Shown here in pieces: positions 44,779 to 53,368 of a DNA stretch of 64,000 nucleotides (position 1 is its first letter; every line of letters begins with the position of its first letter). The stretch lies in the NCBI RefSeq assembly GCF_900176465.1, contig NZ_FWXR01000019.1:31528-95527 (forward strand), read 5' to 3'. Source of the stretch: Fulvimarina manganoxydans (GTDB lineage: Bacteria > Pseudomonadota > Alphaproteobacteria > Rhizobiales > Rhizobiaceae). The position numbers and the translations under genes are program-made. A model generated the notes under the pieces. The model ran no database searches. It saw only the letters and a list, made by a program, of their open reading frames with translations, and was not told the DNA's origin.

Positions 44779-44822
44779 GCATGATGTGATCCGAAAAGTC
44801 ATGCAACTTTTCGGCATCATGC
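44779..44822. repeat. Two-tier hairpin between fdhD and fdsD
   Basis: An outer stem GCATGATG/CATCATGC encloses an inner stem CCGAAAAGT/ACTTTTCGG with a CATGCA loop and a TGAT bulge. It lies between fdhD and fdsD. It resembles the palindromic intergenic repeats widespread in rhizobial genomes, although only one copy was seen in this window. Confidence 0.6.
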
Positions 44823-44849
44823 TCTCTTCGGCCAGGGAGGGCCGTTTCG

Positions 44850-45101
44850 ATGCAGCGTGACAAGCTGGCCTATATGGCCAATCAGATCGCCACCTTCTTC
44901 CAGTCCTCGCCCGAGGGCGCCCGGTCGGACGGCGTCGCCGACCATATCAACATGTTCTGGGAGCCGCGCATGCGCACCCAGCTTTTCGAGCGCATCGACG
45001 CCGGCAAGACCGACGACCTGCACCCGCTCGTGCTGGAGGCGCTGCCCAATATCCGCCGGCCCGAAAAGCCGCTCGAAGAGCGTGCCAGCCACCAGGGCTG
45101 A
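44850..45101 (+). CDS. fdsD: Formate dehydrogenase delta subunit
   Basis: An 83-residue FdsD, a small subunit needed for a mature, active FdsGBA complex. The sequence KLAYMANQIATFFQS and ADHINMFWEPRMR are characteristic. It follows fdhD after a hairpin-containing 109-base gap; a GGGAGGG ribosome site precedes the ATG. It is the last gene of the operon. Confidence 0.93.
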   Translation: MQRDKLAYMANQIATFFQSSPEGARSDGVADHINMFWEPRMRTQLFERIDAGKTDDLHPLVLEALPNIRRPEKPLEERASHQG

Positions 45102-45296
45102 TCCGAGCTTCTGAGGTGAAGGCTCGCCTCCGCCGGTCAGAAGGGGACGGCAAAATCGATGCGTCGCCGCCGATTGTGCCTGCCGGCAACTCCCCGCGCT
45201 TGATCTCGGGAGTGAACAGAGCCTGCCGACCAACGGAACATTAACCTTAACACGACATGGTTTCGAAACGTCACCAACGGTTTTCGGAACATCGTC

Positions 45297-46163
45297 ATGT
45301 CGCTTACTCGCCTCGGCGCGGCCCTCTTGAGCCTCGCGAGCCTTTCGGCCTGCGCCTCGAACGAAGCGGGGCGGCTTGCGCTCTCTTCGCCGCCAGCCCA
45401 GCCGACCGCGCTCTCGGCGCCGACATTGGCCTTTGGGGCGCAGCCGGTCGCGGTGGATGGCGGTTTCCCGCTCTATCAGTCGTTCCAGCCGGCCCGCCGT
45501 TCAGCGCTGGCGGGACGCACCATTGCGGTTGCTCAACTGTCCGACATCGACCTTCAGCCCGGCGAGGTCGTTCTGACCTTCGACGACGGTCCGATGCCCG
45601 GCAAGACGCCGAAGATCCTCGATGCGCTCGAAAAGGCTGGCGTCGGCGCGACCTTTCTGATGGTCGGTCAGATGGCGAAAGCCTATCCGTCGATCACCCG
45701 CGAGGTCGCGGCCAAGGGCCATACGATCGGCACCCATACCGAGAGCCATAAGAACCTCCGCACTTTGGGAACGGAAGCGGCGATGGCGGAAATCCGGCGC
45801 GGCGAAGCCTCCGTGGCAAAGGCGCTTGCCCCCGCCGGCTTCCACCCGGCGCCCTTCTTCCGCTTTCCCTATCTCGCCGACACACAGGCGCTTCGCGGCC
45901 GCCTGGCGGGTGAGGGCGTCGTGACGATCGACGTCGATATCGATTCCAAGGACTATTTCCGCGACGGCCCGAGCCGGGTCATGGCGCGCACATTGGATGC
46001 CGTCGAGCGCAAGCGCCATGGCATCATCCTCTTTCATGACATCCAGGCACGGACCGTCGCCATGCTGCCGGACTTTCTCGCCGAGCTCGAGCGGCGCGGC
46101 TATAAGGTGGTGGACCTGAAGCCGGCCGAGCCGATGGGGCCGCAGCTTCTCGCCCAGCGCTGA
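45297..46163 (+). CDS. Polysaccharide deacetylase lipoprotein (NodB fold)
   Basis: A 288-residue lipoprotein: signal peptide with lipobox ASLSAC (Cys19), a variable linker, then a NodB-homology domain from about 85. All five catalytic motifs are visible: LTFDDGP (Asp pair), THTESH (metal His pair, HTESH), FRFPY (substrate Arg), a DVDIDSKDY segment and ILFHDIQ. It probably removes acetyl groups from peptidoglycan, chitin-like or exopolysaccharide sugars at the cell surface. It is monocistronic, convergent with the ABC transporter genes 18 bases away. Confidence 0.93.
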   Translation: MSLTRLGAALLSLASLSACASNEAGRLALSSPPAQPTALSAPTLAFGAQPVAVDGGFPLYQSFQPARRSALAGRTIAVAQLSDIDLQPGEVVLTFDDGPMPGKTPKILDALEKAGVGATFLMVGQMAKAYPSITREVAAKGHTIGTHTESHKNLRTLGTEAAMAEIRRGEASVAKALAPAGFHPAPFFRFPYLADTQALRGRLAGEGVVTIDVDIDSKDYFRDGPSRVMARTLDAVERKRHGIILFHDIQARTVAMLPDFLAELERRGYKVVDLKPAEPMGPQLLAQR

Positions 46164-46181
46164 CGACGGGCCATGCCGGGG

Positions 46182-46940
46182 TCAAAGCACCCCAGAATAA
46201 CGCCGGTCGAGGTCGCGCACGGTCCGCTCGCGCCAGTCGGCGTCGCGGGCCGAACGGTCGCGATCGATGACCTCGACCCCGCGTATGCGAGCGGGGCGTT
46301 CGGTCAGAAACACGATGCGGTCCGAGAGCTGCACCGCCTCGCGCAGATTGTGGGTGACCATCAGCGCCGTTGTTCGCCGCGCCGACCAGACCGTGACAAG
46401 AAGCTGCCTCAGCCGTGTCGCCGTCATCTCGTCGAGGGAAACGAAGGGCTCGTCTAGAAGGAGAAGGCTCGGCTTGATCGCGAAGGCGCGGGCAAGGGCC
46501 ACGCGACGCGCAAGGCCGAGCGAGAGTTCGGACGGATAGCGATTGCGCATCTCGGAGAGCCCGACGATCGCAAAGAGATCGTCGAGATTTTCGCTCTCCA
46601 TGGCGTCCGGCAAAGCGAGACGGACATTGTCCTCCGCCGTCCGCCAGGGCAGGAGCCTCGGCTCCTGGAAGACGACCGCCGTGCGCCCCTCCTTCTCCGG
46701 CAAGCGGATATGGCCGGCAAAATCGTCGTCGAGGCCGAGAATGATGCGCAGCGTCGTCGTCTTGCCGCAGCCGGACGGGCCGATCAGCGTCGTGAAGCTT
46801 CCCGCCGGCACGTCGAATGCAATCTCGTCGATTGCATGGACGAGCACGCCGTCGGCGCCGCGAAAGCGCTTGTCGCGGACAAGGACCTCAAGCGCGCTTG
46901 GGGCGCCAGCGGGTCGAACGGGCTTCGAGGGGTTGGACAA
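46182..46940 (-). CDS. ABC transporter ATP-binding protein (SsuB/TauB type)
   Basis: A 252-residue ATPase of the nitrate/sulfonate/taurine importer class. Walker A is GPSGCGKTT, Q-loop VVFQEPRLLPW, Walker B LLLLDEPF and the switch histidine is in VTHNLREAV. The signature motif reads LSLGLARR rather than the usual LSGGxxQR. The start at 46940 overlaps the permease gene by 53 bases; a later start would shorten the overlap. Substrate unknown. Confidence 0.9.
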   Translation of the reverse strand: MSNPSKPVRPAGAPSALEVLVRDKRFRGADGVLVHAIDEIAFDVPAGSFTTLIGPSGCGKTTTLRIILGLDDDFAGHIRLPEKEGRTAVVFQEPRLLPWRTAEDNVRLALPDAMESENLDDLFAIVGLSEMRNRYPSELSLGLARRVALARAFAIKPSLLLLDEPFVSLDEMTATRLRQLLVTVWSARRTTALMVTHNLREAVQLSDRIVFLTERPARIRGVEVIDRDRSARDADWRERTVRDLDRRYSGVL

Positions 46941-47700
46941 GGAGGAACTCGATCAGGAGCATGACGACGACGAAGGCGAGCGTATAAGCGAGGATCGCGG
47001 CGACGTCGAAAAGCTGGAAATAAAGGTGGATCTGGAAGCCGACGCCGTTGGAGCGGCCGAGAAGCTCGACCACGAGAGCGATCTTCCAGATGAGGGCGAG
47101 GCCCGATCGCGAGGCAGCCGCAAAATAGGGCTGCAGTTGCGGCAAGATGACATGGCGCAGGGTCTTGGCGCGGCCGAAACGATAGACCTTCGCCATCTCC
47201 GCCAATTGAGGATCGAGCGCTCTTGCCCCCTCGCGCATGGTGACGACCACATTGGGGATCTTGTTGACCGCGATGGCCCCGATCGCCGCCACCTCGTTGA
47301 GGCCGAACCAGATATAGGCGAGAACGATGACGACGAGCGCCGGGATGTTGAGAAAGAGGATCAGCCAGGGGTCGAAGAAGCGGTTCGCCGAAGCGCTCAT
47401 GCCGAGCGCGATGCCGATCGCCGATCCGATCACCATCGCGGTGACGAAGGCGAAGAAGACCCGCATTAAGGTCATGGCGAGATTGAACCATAGCTCGCCC
47501 GTCACCGCGTCGCGATGAAGCGCGTCAAGGACCGCCGGCGGCGCCGGTAGAACGCGGCTGTCGGCGATGATGGCCGCGATCCACCAGATCGCCAGAAGCC
47601 CCAGAAGCGAGACGAAGGTGAGCGCTTTCGGCGCCCATCCGCGCGACGCCAGACGATGGAGCCGGCTTTCGGTCTCCGCCGACTCTGCCTCAACCGCCAT
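46888..47700 (-). CDS. ABC transporter permease (SsuC/TauC type)
   Basis: A 270-residue permease with six membrane spans and the EAA-like coupling loop (AEMAKVYRFGRAKTLRHVILPQLQP, in parts). ATG at 47700 (MAVEAESAE) overlaps the end of the substrate-binding protein gene by 11 bases and is preferred to a longer frame from 47787. It works with the ATPase and the periplasmic protein of the same operon; topology matches the SsuC family. Confidence 0.92.
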   Translation of the reverse strand: MAVEAESAETESRLHRLASRGWAPKALTFVSLLGLLAIWWIAAIIADSRVLPAPPAVLDALHRDAVTGELWFNLAMTLMRVFFAFVTAMVIGSAIGIALGMSASANRFFDPWLILFLNIPALVVIVLAYIWFGLNEVAAIGAIAVNKIPNVVVTMREGARALDPQLAEMAKVYRFGRAKTLRHVILPQLQPYFAAASRSGLALIWKIALVVELLGRSNGVGFQIHLYFQLFDVAAILAYTLAFVVVMLLIEFLLVQPLEARSTRWRPKRA

Positions 47701-48670
47701 TTCCCTCACCGGTGAAATAGGTGCCTTCGACGAGGACCGGGCTCGGCCCGACGAGCCGCTCGCCGCCGATCCTTGCCAGAAGCTCATAGAGTTTGGCCGT
47801 ATCCGCCGCTTCCGCCTCGGCGCTGCGGCCGGGAATCCCTTCGCGATATCGGGCTTTCAGCGTCTCGAAAGCGTCTTCGCTTTCGGCCTTCATCAAGGGG
47901 CGCAAGGCCTCCCAGGCCTCATCGGATGTCGCCAGAAGCGCCTTTGTCGCCTGGTCCGCTGCGATGAAGCCGGACACCGCCTCCGGATGCTCTTCTGCGA
48001 ATTGATCCCGGAACACCCAGCCGATGGAGGCCACCGGCCCGTCGGTGCCCATCTGCATTGCGGCATCAGTTCCCGAGACGAGGGTGCGGAAGCCTTCGGC
48101 CTCCAGCCGGGCGGCGTAATGCCAGTAATTCAGAACCGCGTCGAGTTCGCCGGAGCGGGCCTTTTCGGCCAGGAGCGGCGGTGCCCCATAGGCAATCTCG
48201 TTCTCGGCCGACAGATCGATCTCAAAGTCGCGCGAGGCCAGGGCCTGGATGAGCAGCCAGTTCTTGTCGAGCGGGCCGCCGGCGACCCCGATCGTCTTGC
48301 CCTTCAGATCGCCGAGGGTCTCGACCTCGCTTTGCGCCGGCACCATCAGTGAGCCGACCGAGGTCGAATAGGGCAGAAAGGTGAAGTCGGCGCCTTCGGC
48401 CCGCTGGCGGGAGACCCAAAGCCAGTCGGAGACGATCATGTCGACGGCACCGGCCTGGAGCGCGACAGTGGAGGCATCCTCGCTGGCGAAGGGGACGATC
48501 TCAACATCGACGCCATGGGCCGTGTCGAGCCCCTCGCGCGTCATCGCGTCGAGTTCCCAATTGACGGTGCCATATTTTAGGACGCCGATTCGAACGCTTT
48601 CCTGGGCCCCCGCAGGGCCGGCAATGGCGAAAAGACAGGCGGCGACGGTCGCAATGAACCATGCTCGCAT
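47690..48670 (-). CDS. Periplasmic substrate-binding protein, SsuA/NrtA-like
   Basis: A 326-residue exported protein with a signal peptide ending GPAGAQ and a two-lobed periplasmic binding fold: IGVLKYGTVNWELDAM at the start, DMIVSDWLWVSRQRAEG, LKGKTIGVAGGPLDKNW and the hinge region LDAVLNYWHYAARLEAEG. It belongs to the nitrate/sulfonate/bicarbonate-binding group, but no ligand can be named from the sequence. First gene of a three-gene transporter operon (binding protein, permease, ATPase). Confidence 0.9.
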   Translation of the reverse strand: MRAWFIATVAACLFAIAGPAGAQESVRIGVLKYGTVNWELDAMTREGLDTAHGVDVEIVPFASEDASTVALQAGAVDMIVSDWLWVSRQRAEGADFTFLPYSTSVGSLMVPAQSEVETLGDLKGKTIGVAGGPLDKNWLLIQALASRDFEIDLSAENEIAYGAPPLLAEKARSGELDAVLNYWHYAARLEAEGFRTLVSGTDAAMQMGTDGPVASIGWVFRDQFAEEHPEAVSGFIAADQATKALLATSDEAWEALRPLMKAESEDAFETLKARYREGIPGRSAEAEAADTAKLYELLARIGGERLVGPSPVLVEGTYFTGEGNGG

Positions 48671-48822
48671 TTGGACGGTCCTCCCAAAACCCGTTCAAGT
48701 GCCCGGTGCGGTTCTAGCCCAAGGCAGTCGGCGTCGTCACGGCCTTCGCGCCCGGACTTTCGACCAGTGGAACACTTTTCCGTGGATGTCTCGGTTCAGA
48801 TCGATGGGCTTCTCGCAGCCAT

Positions 48823-49413
48823 TCAGCTTCGCGCATCGATCGCTTCGGCGATCTCGTCCCCCATCTTCAGGAGGCGCACGATCAGCGGCACGGCAAGCGC
48901 GATGGCGGAGCGATCGCGGCCCCGCGCCGCTTGCGCCTCCCTTATATCGGAGAAGACGGCGGCAATCACCGGCATGAAGCGGATCGCGAGGGAAATGGCG
49001 AGGCTGACCTTGGCCGTGTCGACCCCGAAACGGGCAAAAGGCGAGAGGCCGCGCTCCAGCGTCTCGACGAGGTCGCCCGTCTTTGTGGTGAGCGTGACGA
49101 GACCGGCCGCGAGGATCAGGGCGGCAAAGCGCAGGAAGAGAAGGAGGCCGGCCTCGAAGGAGACGAGCCAGGTTTGAACGGCCAAGAGGACGATGAGGAC
49201 AAGAAGGAGCGGGCGGATTTGCGCAAACGCGATCCGCCAGGAAAGCCCGCCGATCGGATAAGCGAGGCTCGCAAGCGCGAGCCCGGCGCCTGCGATGAGC
49301 GGCGAGGAAAAGGCGAGCATGCCGATCGCGAAGAGAAGCAGCGCAAGGAGTTTCGCGCCGGGTTTCATGCGATGGATCGGGCTATCGCCCGGCCGGTAGA
49401 GGCCGCCGATCAT
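48823..49413 (-). CDS. bioN: Biotin ECF transporter transmembrane component BioN (EcfT)
   Basis: A 196-residue EcfT-type membrane protein with four or five spans. It has the two ARG/ARS coupling motifs expected for EcfT: EAQAARGRD and near the C-terminus EAIDARS. It forms the energy-coupling part of the biotin importer with BioM and BioY. It overlaps bioM by 4 bases. Confidence 0.9.
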   Translation of the reverse strand: MIGGLYRPGDSPIHRMKPGAKLLALLLFAIGMLAFSSPLIAGAGLALASLAYPIGGLSWRIAFAQIRPLLLVLIVLLAVQTWLVSFEAGLLLFLRFAALILAAGLVTLTTKTGDLVETLERGLSPFARFGVDTAKVSLAISLAIRFMPVIAAVFSDIREAQAARGRDRSAIALAVPLIVRLLKMGDEIAEAIDARS

Positions 49414-50087
49414 CCGACGAGCCTTTCATAGGCGGCAATGGCGGCCGCCGGCCGATCGTCGCAAAGGATGCGGCCCTCGTCGATGACGAGCACCCGGTCG
49501 AAGTCTTCGAGGCGCTTCAGATCATGGGTGATCATGATGGCGCGTTGATCCAGGCGCTCGATATGGCTCATGATCCGCTTGGCGTTGCGAAGATCGAGCA
49601 GGGTCGTTGGCTCGTCGAGAACGAGCCAGTCCGGCTTAAGCACCAGAACGCCGGCCAAGGCCACCATTTGCCGCTCGCCGCCGGACAGTTCGTGGGCGAG
49701 CCGGTCCTTCAGCGCCGACAGTTCGAGGCGCGAAAGGATCGCCTCGACCTTTGCAGCGATCTCGGCCTTGGAATAGCCTCGGTTCTTGAGGCCGAAAACG
49801 ATGTCCTCGCCCACCGTCGGATAGACGATCTGATTGTCCGGGTTCTGAAAGACAAAGCCGACCTTGCGGCGCACGGCCTTCGTGTCGCGCCGCGTGTCGA
49901 GACCGTCGACGGTGACCTTGCCCTCACTCGGCAGGACGAGACCATTGAGAAGCCTTGCAAAACTGCTCTTGCCCGAGCCATTGGCGCCGATGATCCCGAC
50001 CCGGCGCTCTTCGATCGTCAGGGTGATATCACGCAGGACAAGCCGTTCCGATCGCTCCAGGGCAACGCCCGACAGATCGATGGACAA
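49410..50087 (-). CDS. bioM: Biotin ECF transporter ATPase BioM
   Basis: A 225-residue ATPase with Walker A GANGSGKSS, Q-loop FVFQNPDNQIVYPT, signature LSGGERQM and Walker B WLVLDEPT, typical of ECF transporter EcfA/BioM. It lies 12 bases after bioY and overlaps bioN by 4 bases. It powers biotin uptake. Confidence 0.93.
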   Translation of the reverse strand: MSIDLSGVALERSERLVLRDITLTIEERRVGIIGANGSGKSSFARLLNGLVLPSEGKVTVDGLDTRRDTKAVRRKVGFVFQNPDNQIVYPTVGEDIVFGLKNRGYSKAEIAAKVEAILSRLELSALKDRLAHELSGGERQMVALAGVLVLKPDWLVLDEPTTLLDLRNAKRIMSHIERLDQRAIMITHDLKRLEDFDRVLVIDEGRILCDDRPAAAIAAYERLVG

Positions 50088-50099
50088 GGGGGAAGCCGA

Positions 50100-50666
50100 T
50101 CAGGCCCGGGATCGGGAAAGCTGCGGCGTGATCAGCGGATAGGCGCGCTTTACCGCGACGATGACCGCGGCCGCAATGCCCGCCTTGATCAGGTCGCCCG
50201 GAATGAAGGCGATCATCGATCCGGTGAAGGCCTCGACCAATCCCATGCCGGACATGGCCGAATACCATGGAACGCCGACGCCGTAGATAATGCCGATGCC
50301 GCCGAGAACGGAAATCCCGAAGGCGCGGACGAAATCGAGCCTGGACCAGACGCGCTCGATGAGGAAGCCGATGACGAGAGCCGCGAGCGCCCAACCATAG
50401 ATGAAGCCGGACCACGGGCCGACAAAGGCCGCGAGCCCTCCGCGCCCTCCCGACAAGAGCGGCATGCCGATCGCCACGAGGGCGAGAAACAGGAGCATCG
50501 AGAGAAAGCCGCGCCGGGCGCCCAGAATGCCGCCGATGAGCATGGGCCCCATGGATTGGGCGGTGATCGGAATGCCGAGGCCGGGGATCATCAGCGGCGG
50601 GAAGAGGCCGAGTGCGGCCATGAGCGCGGCGAACAGCGCGATGAAGACGATGTCCCGGGTGGCCAT
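50100..50666 (-). CDS. bioY: Biotin transporter substrate-binding component BioY
   Basis: A 188-residue S component with six membrane spans. Family landmarks are the GIPITAQSMGPMLIGGILGARRG motif (in parts), GGRGGLAAFVGPWSGFIYGW and the IPGDLIKAGIAAAV region. ATG at 50666 has GGAGAGGGG upstream, which decides against the longer frame from 50762. It begins the bioY-bioM-bioN operon. No biotin synthesis genes are nearby and no TTATMKATAA BioR site was recognised upstream. Confidence 0.94.
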   Translation of the reverse strand: MATRDIVFIALFAALMAALGLFPPLMIPGLGIPITAQSMGPMLIGGILGARRGFLSMLLFLALVAIGMPLLSGGRGGLAAFVGPWSGFIYGWALAALVIGFLIERVWSRLDFVRAFGISVLGGIGIIYGVGVPWYSAMSGMGLVEAFTGSMIAFIPGDLIKAGIAAAVIVAVKRAYPLITPQLSRSRA

Positions 50667-50819
50667 TTGTGTACCCCTCTCCGCTGGTCGATCCACGACC
50701 GCGTTTTTTCGCATCCGCCCGCAAATTGCAATGCAGCAAAGCGAGGGTATAGGGGATCGCATCTGATTGCCGTGTCCGATCGCGACGTCAGCATTTGGAT
50801 CGAAGCCCTCAGAGGGGTC

Positions 50820-50868
50820 GTCATCCTCGGCACACAGGGTCCCCTTTCTCTAGGAGAGCGAGGATGAC
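50820..50868. repeat. Intergenic hairpin GTCATCCTCG/CGAGGATGAC
   Basis: A 10-base perfect stem closes a 29-base loop between bioY and the aminotransferase gene. The GTCATCCTCG word resembles the intergenic palindromic repeats common in alphaproteobacteria. No U-tract follows, so termination is uncertain. Confidence 0.5.
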
Positions 50869-50884
50869 GAGTCGTTGGGGGCGC

Positions 50885-51745
50885 TCAGATTGCGGTGCGC
50901 TCGGCTTCCGCTATGTAGATGTCGCGCAGACGCTTGGCGGTTTCGCCGGGCGTACCTTTGCCGATGGCGACGCCGTCGATCGAAACGATCGCCGTGACGA
51001 AGGAACTCGCCGAGGTGATGAAGGCCTCGCTCGCGGCCTTGGCCTCGTCCGGCGTGAAGCTGCGTTCCTCGATCGACAGCCCCATCTCGCTCGCCAGCCG
51101 AAGCACCGAGGCCCTCGTGATGCCGTGAAGGATCGAATGAGACAGGGCTCGTGTGACCAGGGCGCCGTCAGCCGTCACGATATGGGCGTTGTTGGAGGTG
51201 CCTTCGGTGACGAGCCCGTCCTCGCCAACCATCCAGGCATCCTGTGCGCCGGCGGCCTTCGCCTGCATCTTCGCCATGGAAGGGTAGAGAAGCTGAACGG
51301 TTTTGATGTCCCGCCGGGCCCAGCGAAGATCGGGAACTGTGATCACGGATAGGCCGCGCTCAGCGGCCTCGGTCTGCCTCAGCGCCTTGGCCTGGGTGAA
51401 GAGGACGAGACCCGCTGGCGTCTCCTTCGGCGGAAATAGAAAGTCTCGATCGGCGGCGCCACGGGTCGACTGCAGGTAGACGAGCCCCTCGTCGAGCCCG
51501 TTGCGCTGAACAAGCTCACGATGAATGGCAAGCAGCTCGTCGTCGCTGCCGGGTGAGGGGAGGTCGAGTTCGGAAAGCGAGCGTCTGAGACGCGCCATAT
51601 GGCCGGAAAAGTCGACGAGCTTGCCGCCGAGAACGCTCACCACCTCATAGACCGCATCGGCAAACAGAAAGCCGCGATCGAAGACGGAAATCGTCGCTTC
51701 CGCCTCGGGTAGATAGGCGCCGTTGCAATAGACGATGCGGGACAT
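50885..51745 (-). CDS. dat: D-amino acid aminotransferase-like protein (PLP fold type IV)
   Basis: A 286-residue class IV aminotransferase. It has the PLP lysine Lys148 in RRDIKTVQLLYPSMAK, the EGTSNNAHIV PLP-phosphate motif and the DRGFLFADAVYEV N-terminal motif. Overall it looks like D-alanine aminotransferase (Dat), which interconverts D-alanine and 2-oxoglutarate with pyruvate and D-glutamate. Branched-chain aminotransferases and aminodeoxychorismate lyases share the fold, so substrate assignment is provisional. Confidence 0.85.
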   Translation of the reverse strand: MSRIVYCNGAYLPEAEATISVFDRGFLFADAVYEVVSVLGGKLVDFSGHMARLRRSLSELDLPSPGSDDELLAIHRELVQRNGLDEGLVYLQSTRGAADRDFLFPPKETPAGLVLFTQAKALRQTEAAERGLSVITVPDLRWARRDIKTVQLLYPSMAKMQAKAAGAQDAWMVGEDGLVTEGTSNNAHIVTADGALVTRALSHSILHGITRASVLRLASEMGLSIEERSFTPDEAKAASEAFITSASSFVTAIVSIDGVAIGKGTPGETAKRLRDIYIAEAERTAI

Positions 51746-51906
51746 GGGGATGCTCCGGACATGTGGGCTTTTCAGTCAGGTCCATAAGCCGGGACTGCGC
51801 GCAAGAGAAGGCGCTTAAGCGTCACCGCGACAGGATCGAAGTCTGAAGCCCGGCTGAGTTCGGCTCGGGCGAGCAGCCGCAAGACGGGGCTGGCGGGCGA
51901 AGACCG

Positions 51907-51945
51907 GAAAAAGCGAAGGGCCCCGGCGCAATCGCGCCGAGGCCC
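51907..51945 (-). terminator. Terminator after the Liv-type binding protein gene
   Basis: A 12-base stem with a single mismatch (GGGCCCCGGCGC pairing with GCGCCGAGGCCC; loop AATC) lies about 55 bases beyond the minus-strand gene ending at 52002. On that strand it is followed by TTCGCTTTTTCC, a good U-tract. Confidence 0.85.
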
Positions 51946-52001
51946 CTCGATAAAGATCAGCCAAAGCGCCTTATCGACGCTTGGCCTTGAGGCGGTGAAC
52001 C

Positions 52002-53207
52002 TCAGTTGGTCTTGGCTTCGCCGTCGTCCGACGTCGCCTTTTCCATGGAGGCGCCTTCGCCTTCCTTCAGCTGGTCACCGCCCTTGCCCGTCATGTCGGT
52101 GTCGGTCGCCACCTGATAGTAGTCGTATTGGCCGTTGTCCCACTCATAGACGACATAGCCAGGCAGGGTGACGTCGCCCTTGTCGTCGAATTTCAGGTCA
52201 CCGATCACCGTGTTGAAATCGCCGGTGTCGAGCGCCTCGACGACGGCGTCGTAATCGGTCGAGCCAGCCGCCTCGACGGCGTCCTTCCAAGCCTGGATCG
52301 CGGCATAGGTGTAAAGGACATAGCCCTCGGCCGTCTTGCCGGCCTTTTCCAGCTCCGCGACGACCGGGGCGGCCGCCTCGTTCTTGCGCGGATCGGGCGA
52401 GAAGGTCATCAGCGTGCCGGCGCCGGCATCGCCCGTGATCGCCCAATATTCCTCGGCGACCAGCGCGTCACCCGACATCAGGACCGTGTCCATGCCCTGC
52501 TCGCGCATCTGGCGAACCATAAGGCCGGCCTCGGTGTGGTAGCCGCCGACATAGAGAAGGGTGATACCCTGCTGCTTCAGCTTGGTGACGAGAGCCGTGT
52601 AGTCCTTCTCGCCGGCTGTGTAGGATTCGACCAGGGTCGGCGTGATGCCGAGCTTTTCGAGGTTCTTCTGGGTCTCGTCGGCAAGGCCCTTGCCATAGGC
52701 GGTCTTGTCGTTGATCACCGCGATCTTGGCATCGGGAAACTGCTCGGCGATGAAAGCCGCCGCCACTTCGCCCTGCTGATCGTCACGGCCGCAGACGCGA
52801 TAGATGCCGTCGCTCGGCCGCTGGTCGGTGAAGGCCGGGTTGGTCGAGGCCGGCGAGATCTGGACGATCTGCTCGTCGGCATAGACCTGGCTCGCCGGGA
52901 TCGAGGAGCCCGAGCAGAAATGACCGGCGACAAAGGGAATGCCCTGCGACGCGAATTGGTTGGCGACGGCCACCGCCTGCTTCGGATCGCATGCGTCATC
53001 GCCGATCGAGAGCTTCAGCATCTCGCCATTGACGCCGCCAGCGGCGTTGATGTCCGCGACAGCCTGTTCGGCGCCGACGCGAAGCTGCTCGCCGAAGCTC
53101 GCATACTGACCGGTCATCGGGCCAGCGACGCCGATCGTGATGTCGGCGAAGGCCGCGCCCGCAAAGACGAGATTGAGCGCTGCGCCGGCTAGAAGTGCCT
53201 TTTTCAT
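52002..53207 (-). CDS. Branched-chain amino acid ABC transporter binding protein (LivJ/LivK type)
   Basis: A 401-residue periplasmic protein. A signal peptide (LLAGAALNLVFAGAAFA) leads to the Liv-type fold: ITIGVAGPMTGQYASFGEQL, GVNGEMLKLSIGDDACDPKQAVAVANQF (in parts), HFCSGSSIPASQVYADE and the cross-link cysteines DDACD and VCGRDD. A charged C-terminal tail follows. It lies 161 bases downstream of the small membrane protein in the same direction and is ended by a strong terminator, so it may also have its own promoter and be expressed at higher levels. Confidence 0.94.
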   Translation of the reverse strand: MKKALLAGAALNLVFAGAAFADITIGVAGPMTGQYASFGEQLRVGAEQAVADINAAGGVNGEMLKLSIGDDACDPKQAVAVANQFASQGIPFVAGHFCSGSSIPASQVYADEQIVQISPASTNPAFTDQRPSDGIYRVCGRDDQQGEVAAAFIAEQFPDAKIAVINDKTAYGKGLADETQKNLEKLGITPTLVESYTAGEKDYTALVTKLKQQGITLLYVGGYHTEAGLMVRQMREQGMDTVLMSGDALVAEEYWAITGDAGAGTLMTFSPDPRKNEAAAPVVAELEKAGKTAEGYVLYTYAAIQAWKDAVEAAGSTDYDAVVEALDTGDFNTVIGDLKFDDKGDVTLPGYVVYEWDNGQYDYYQVATDTDMTGKGGDQLKEGEGASMEKATSDDGEAKTN

Positions 53208-53315
53208 GAAACTCCCCTGTTGTTCATTCTTAGGCTGCCCGGTGGGCGTTGGTCAGGAACGGACATGGCCGACCTGGGGCGGATTAAAGACCGGTTTGGC
53301 GATGTTGAACAGAGG

Positions 53316-53352
53316 CTTGGCGATTTTTTCATCAAAGCGGAAAAATTCGCCA
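53316..53352 (-). terminator. AT-rich hairpin between the small membrane protein and the binding protein
   Basis: TTGGCGATTTTTTC at 53317-53330 and GAAAAATTCGCCA at 53340-53352 are complementary, forming a stem with a short GC base and AT-rich top. It lies 17-50 bases downstream of the DUF6867-type gene on the minus strand. It may attenuate transcription into the binding protein gene. Confidence 0.5.
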
Positions 53353-53368
53353 GGCATGAGGTCTCCGT

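Noticed and set aside
50667..50884. BioR operator upstream of bioY
   Set aside because: The TTATMKATAA consensus was looked for and not found. A TTGC-N6-GCAA dyad exists near 50725 but is too short to claim.
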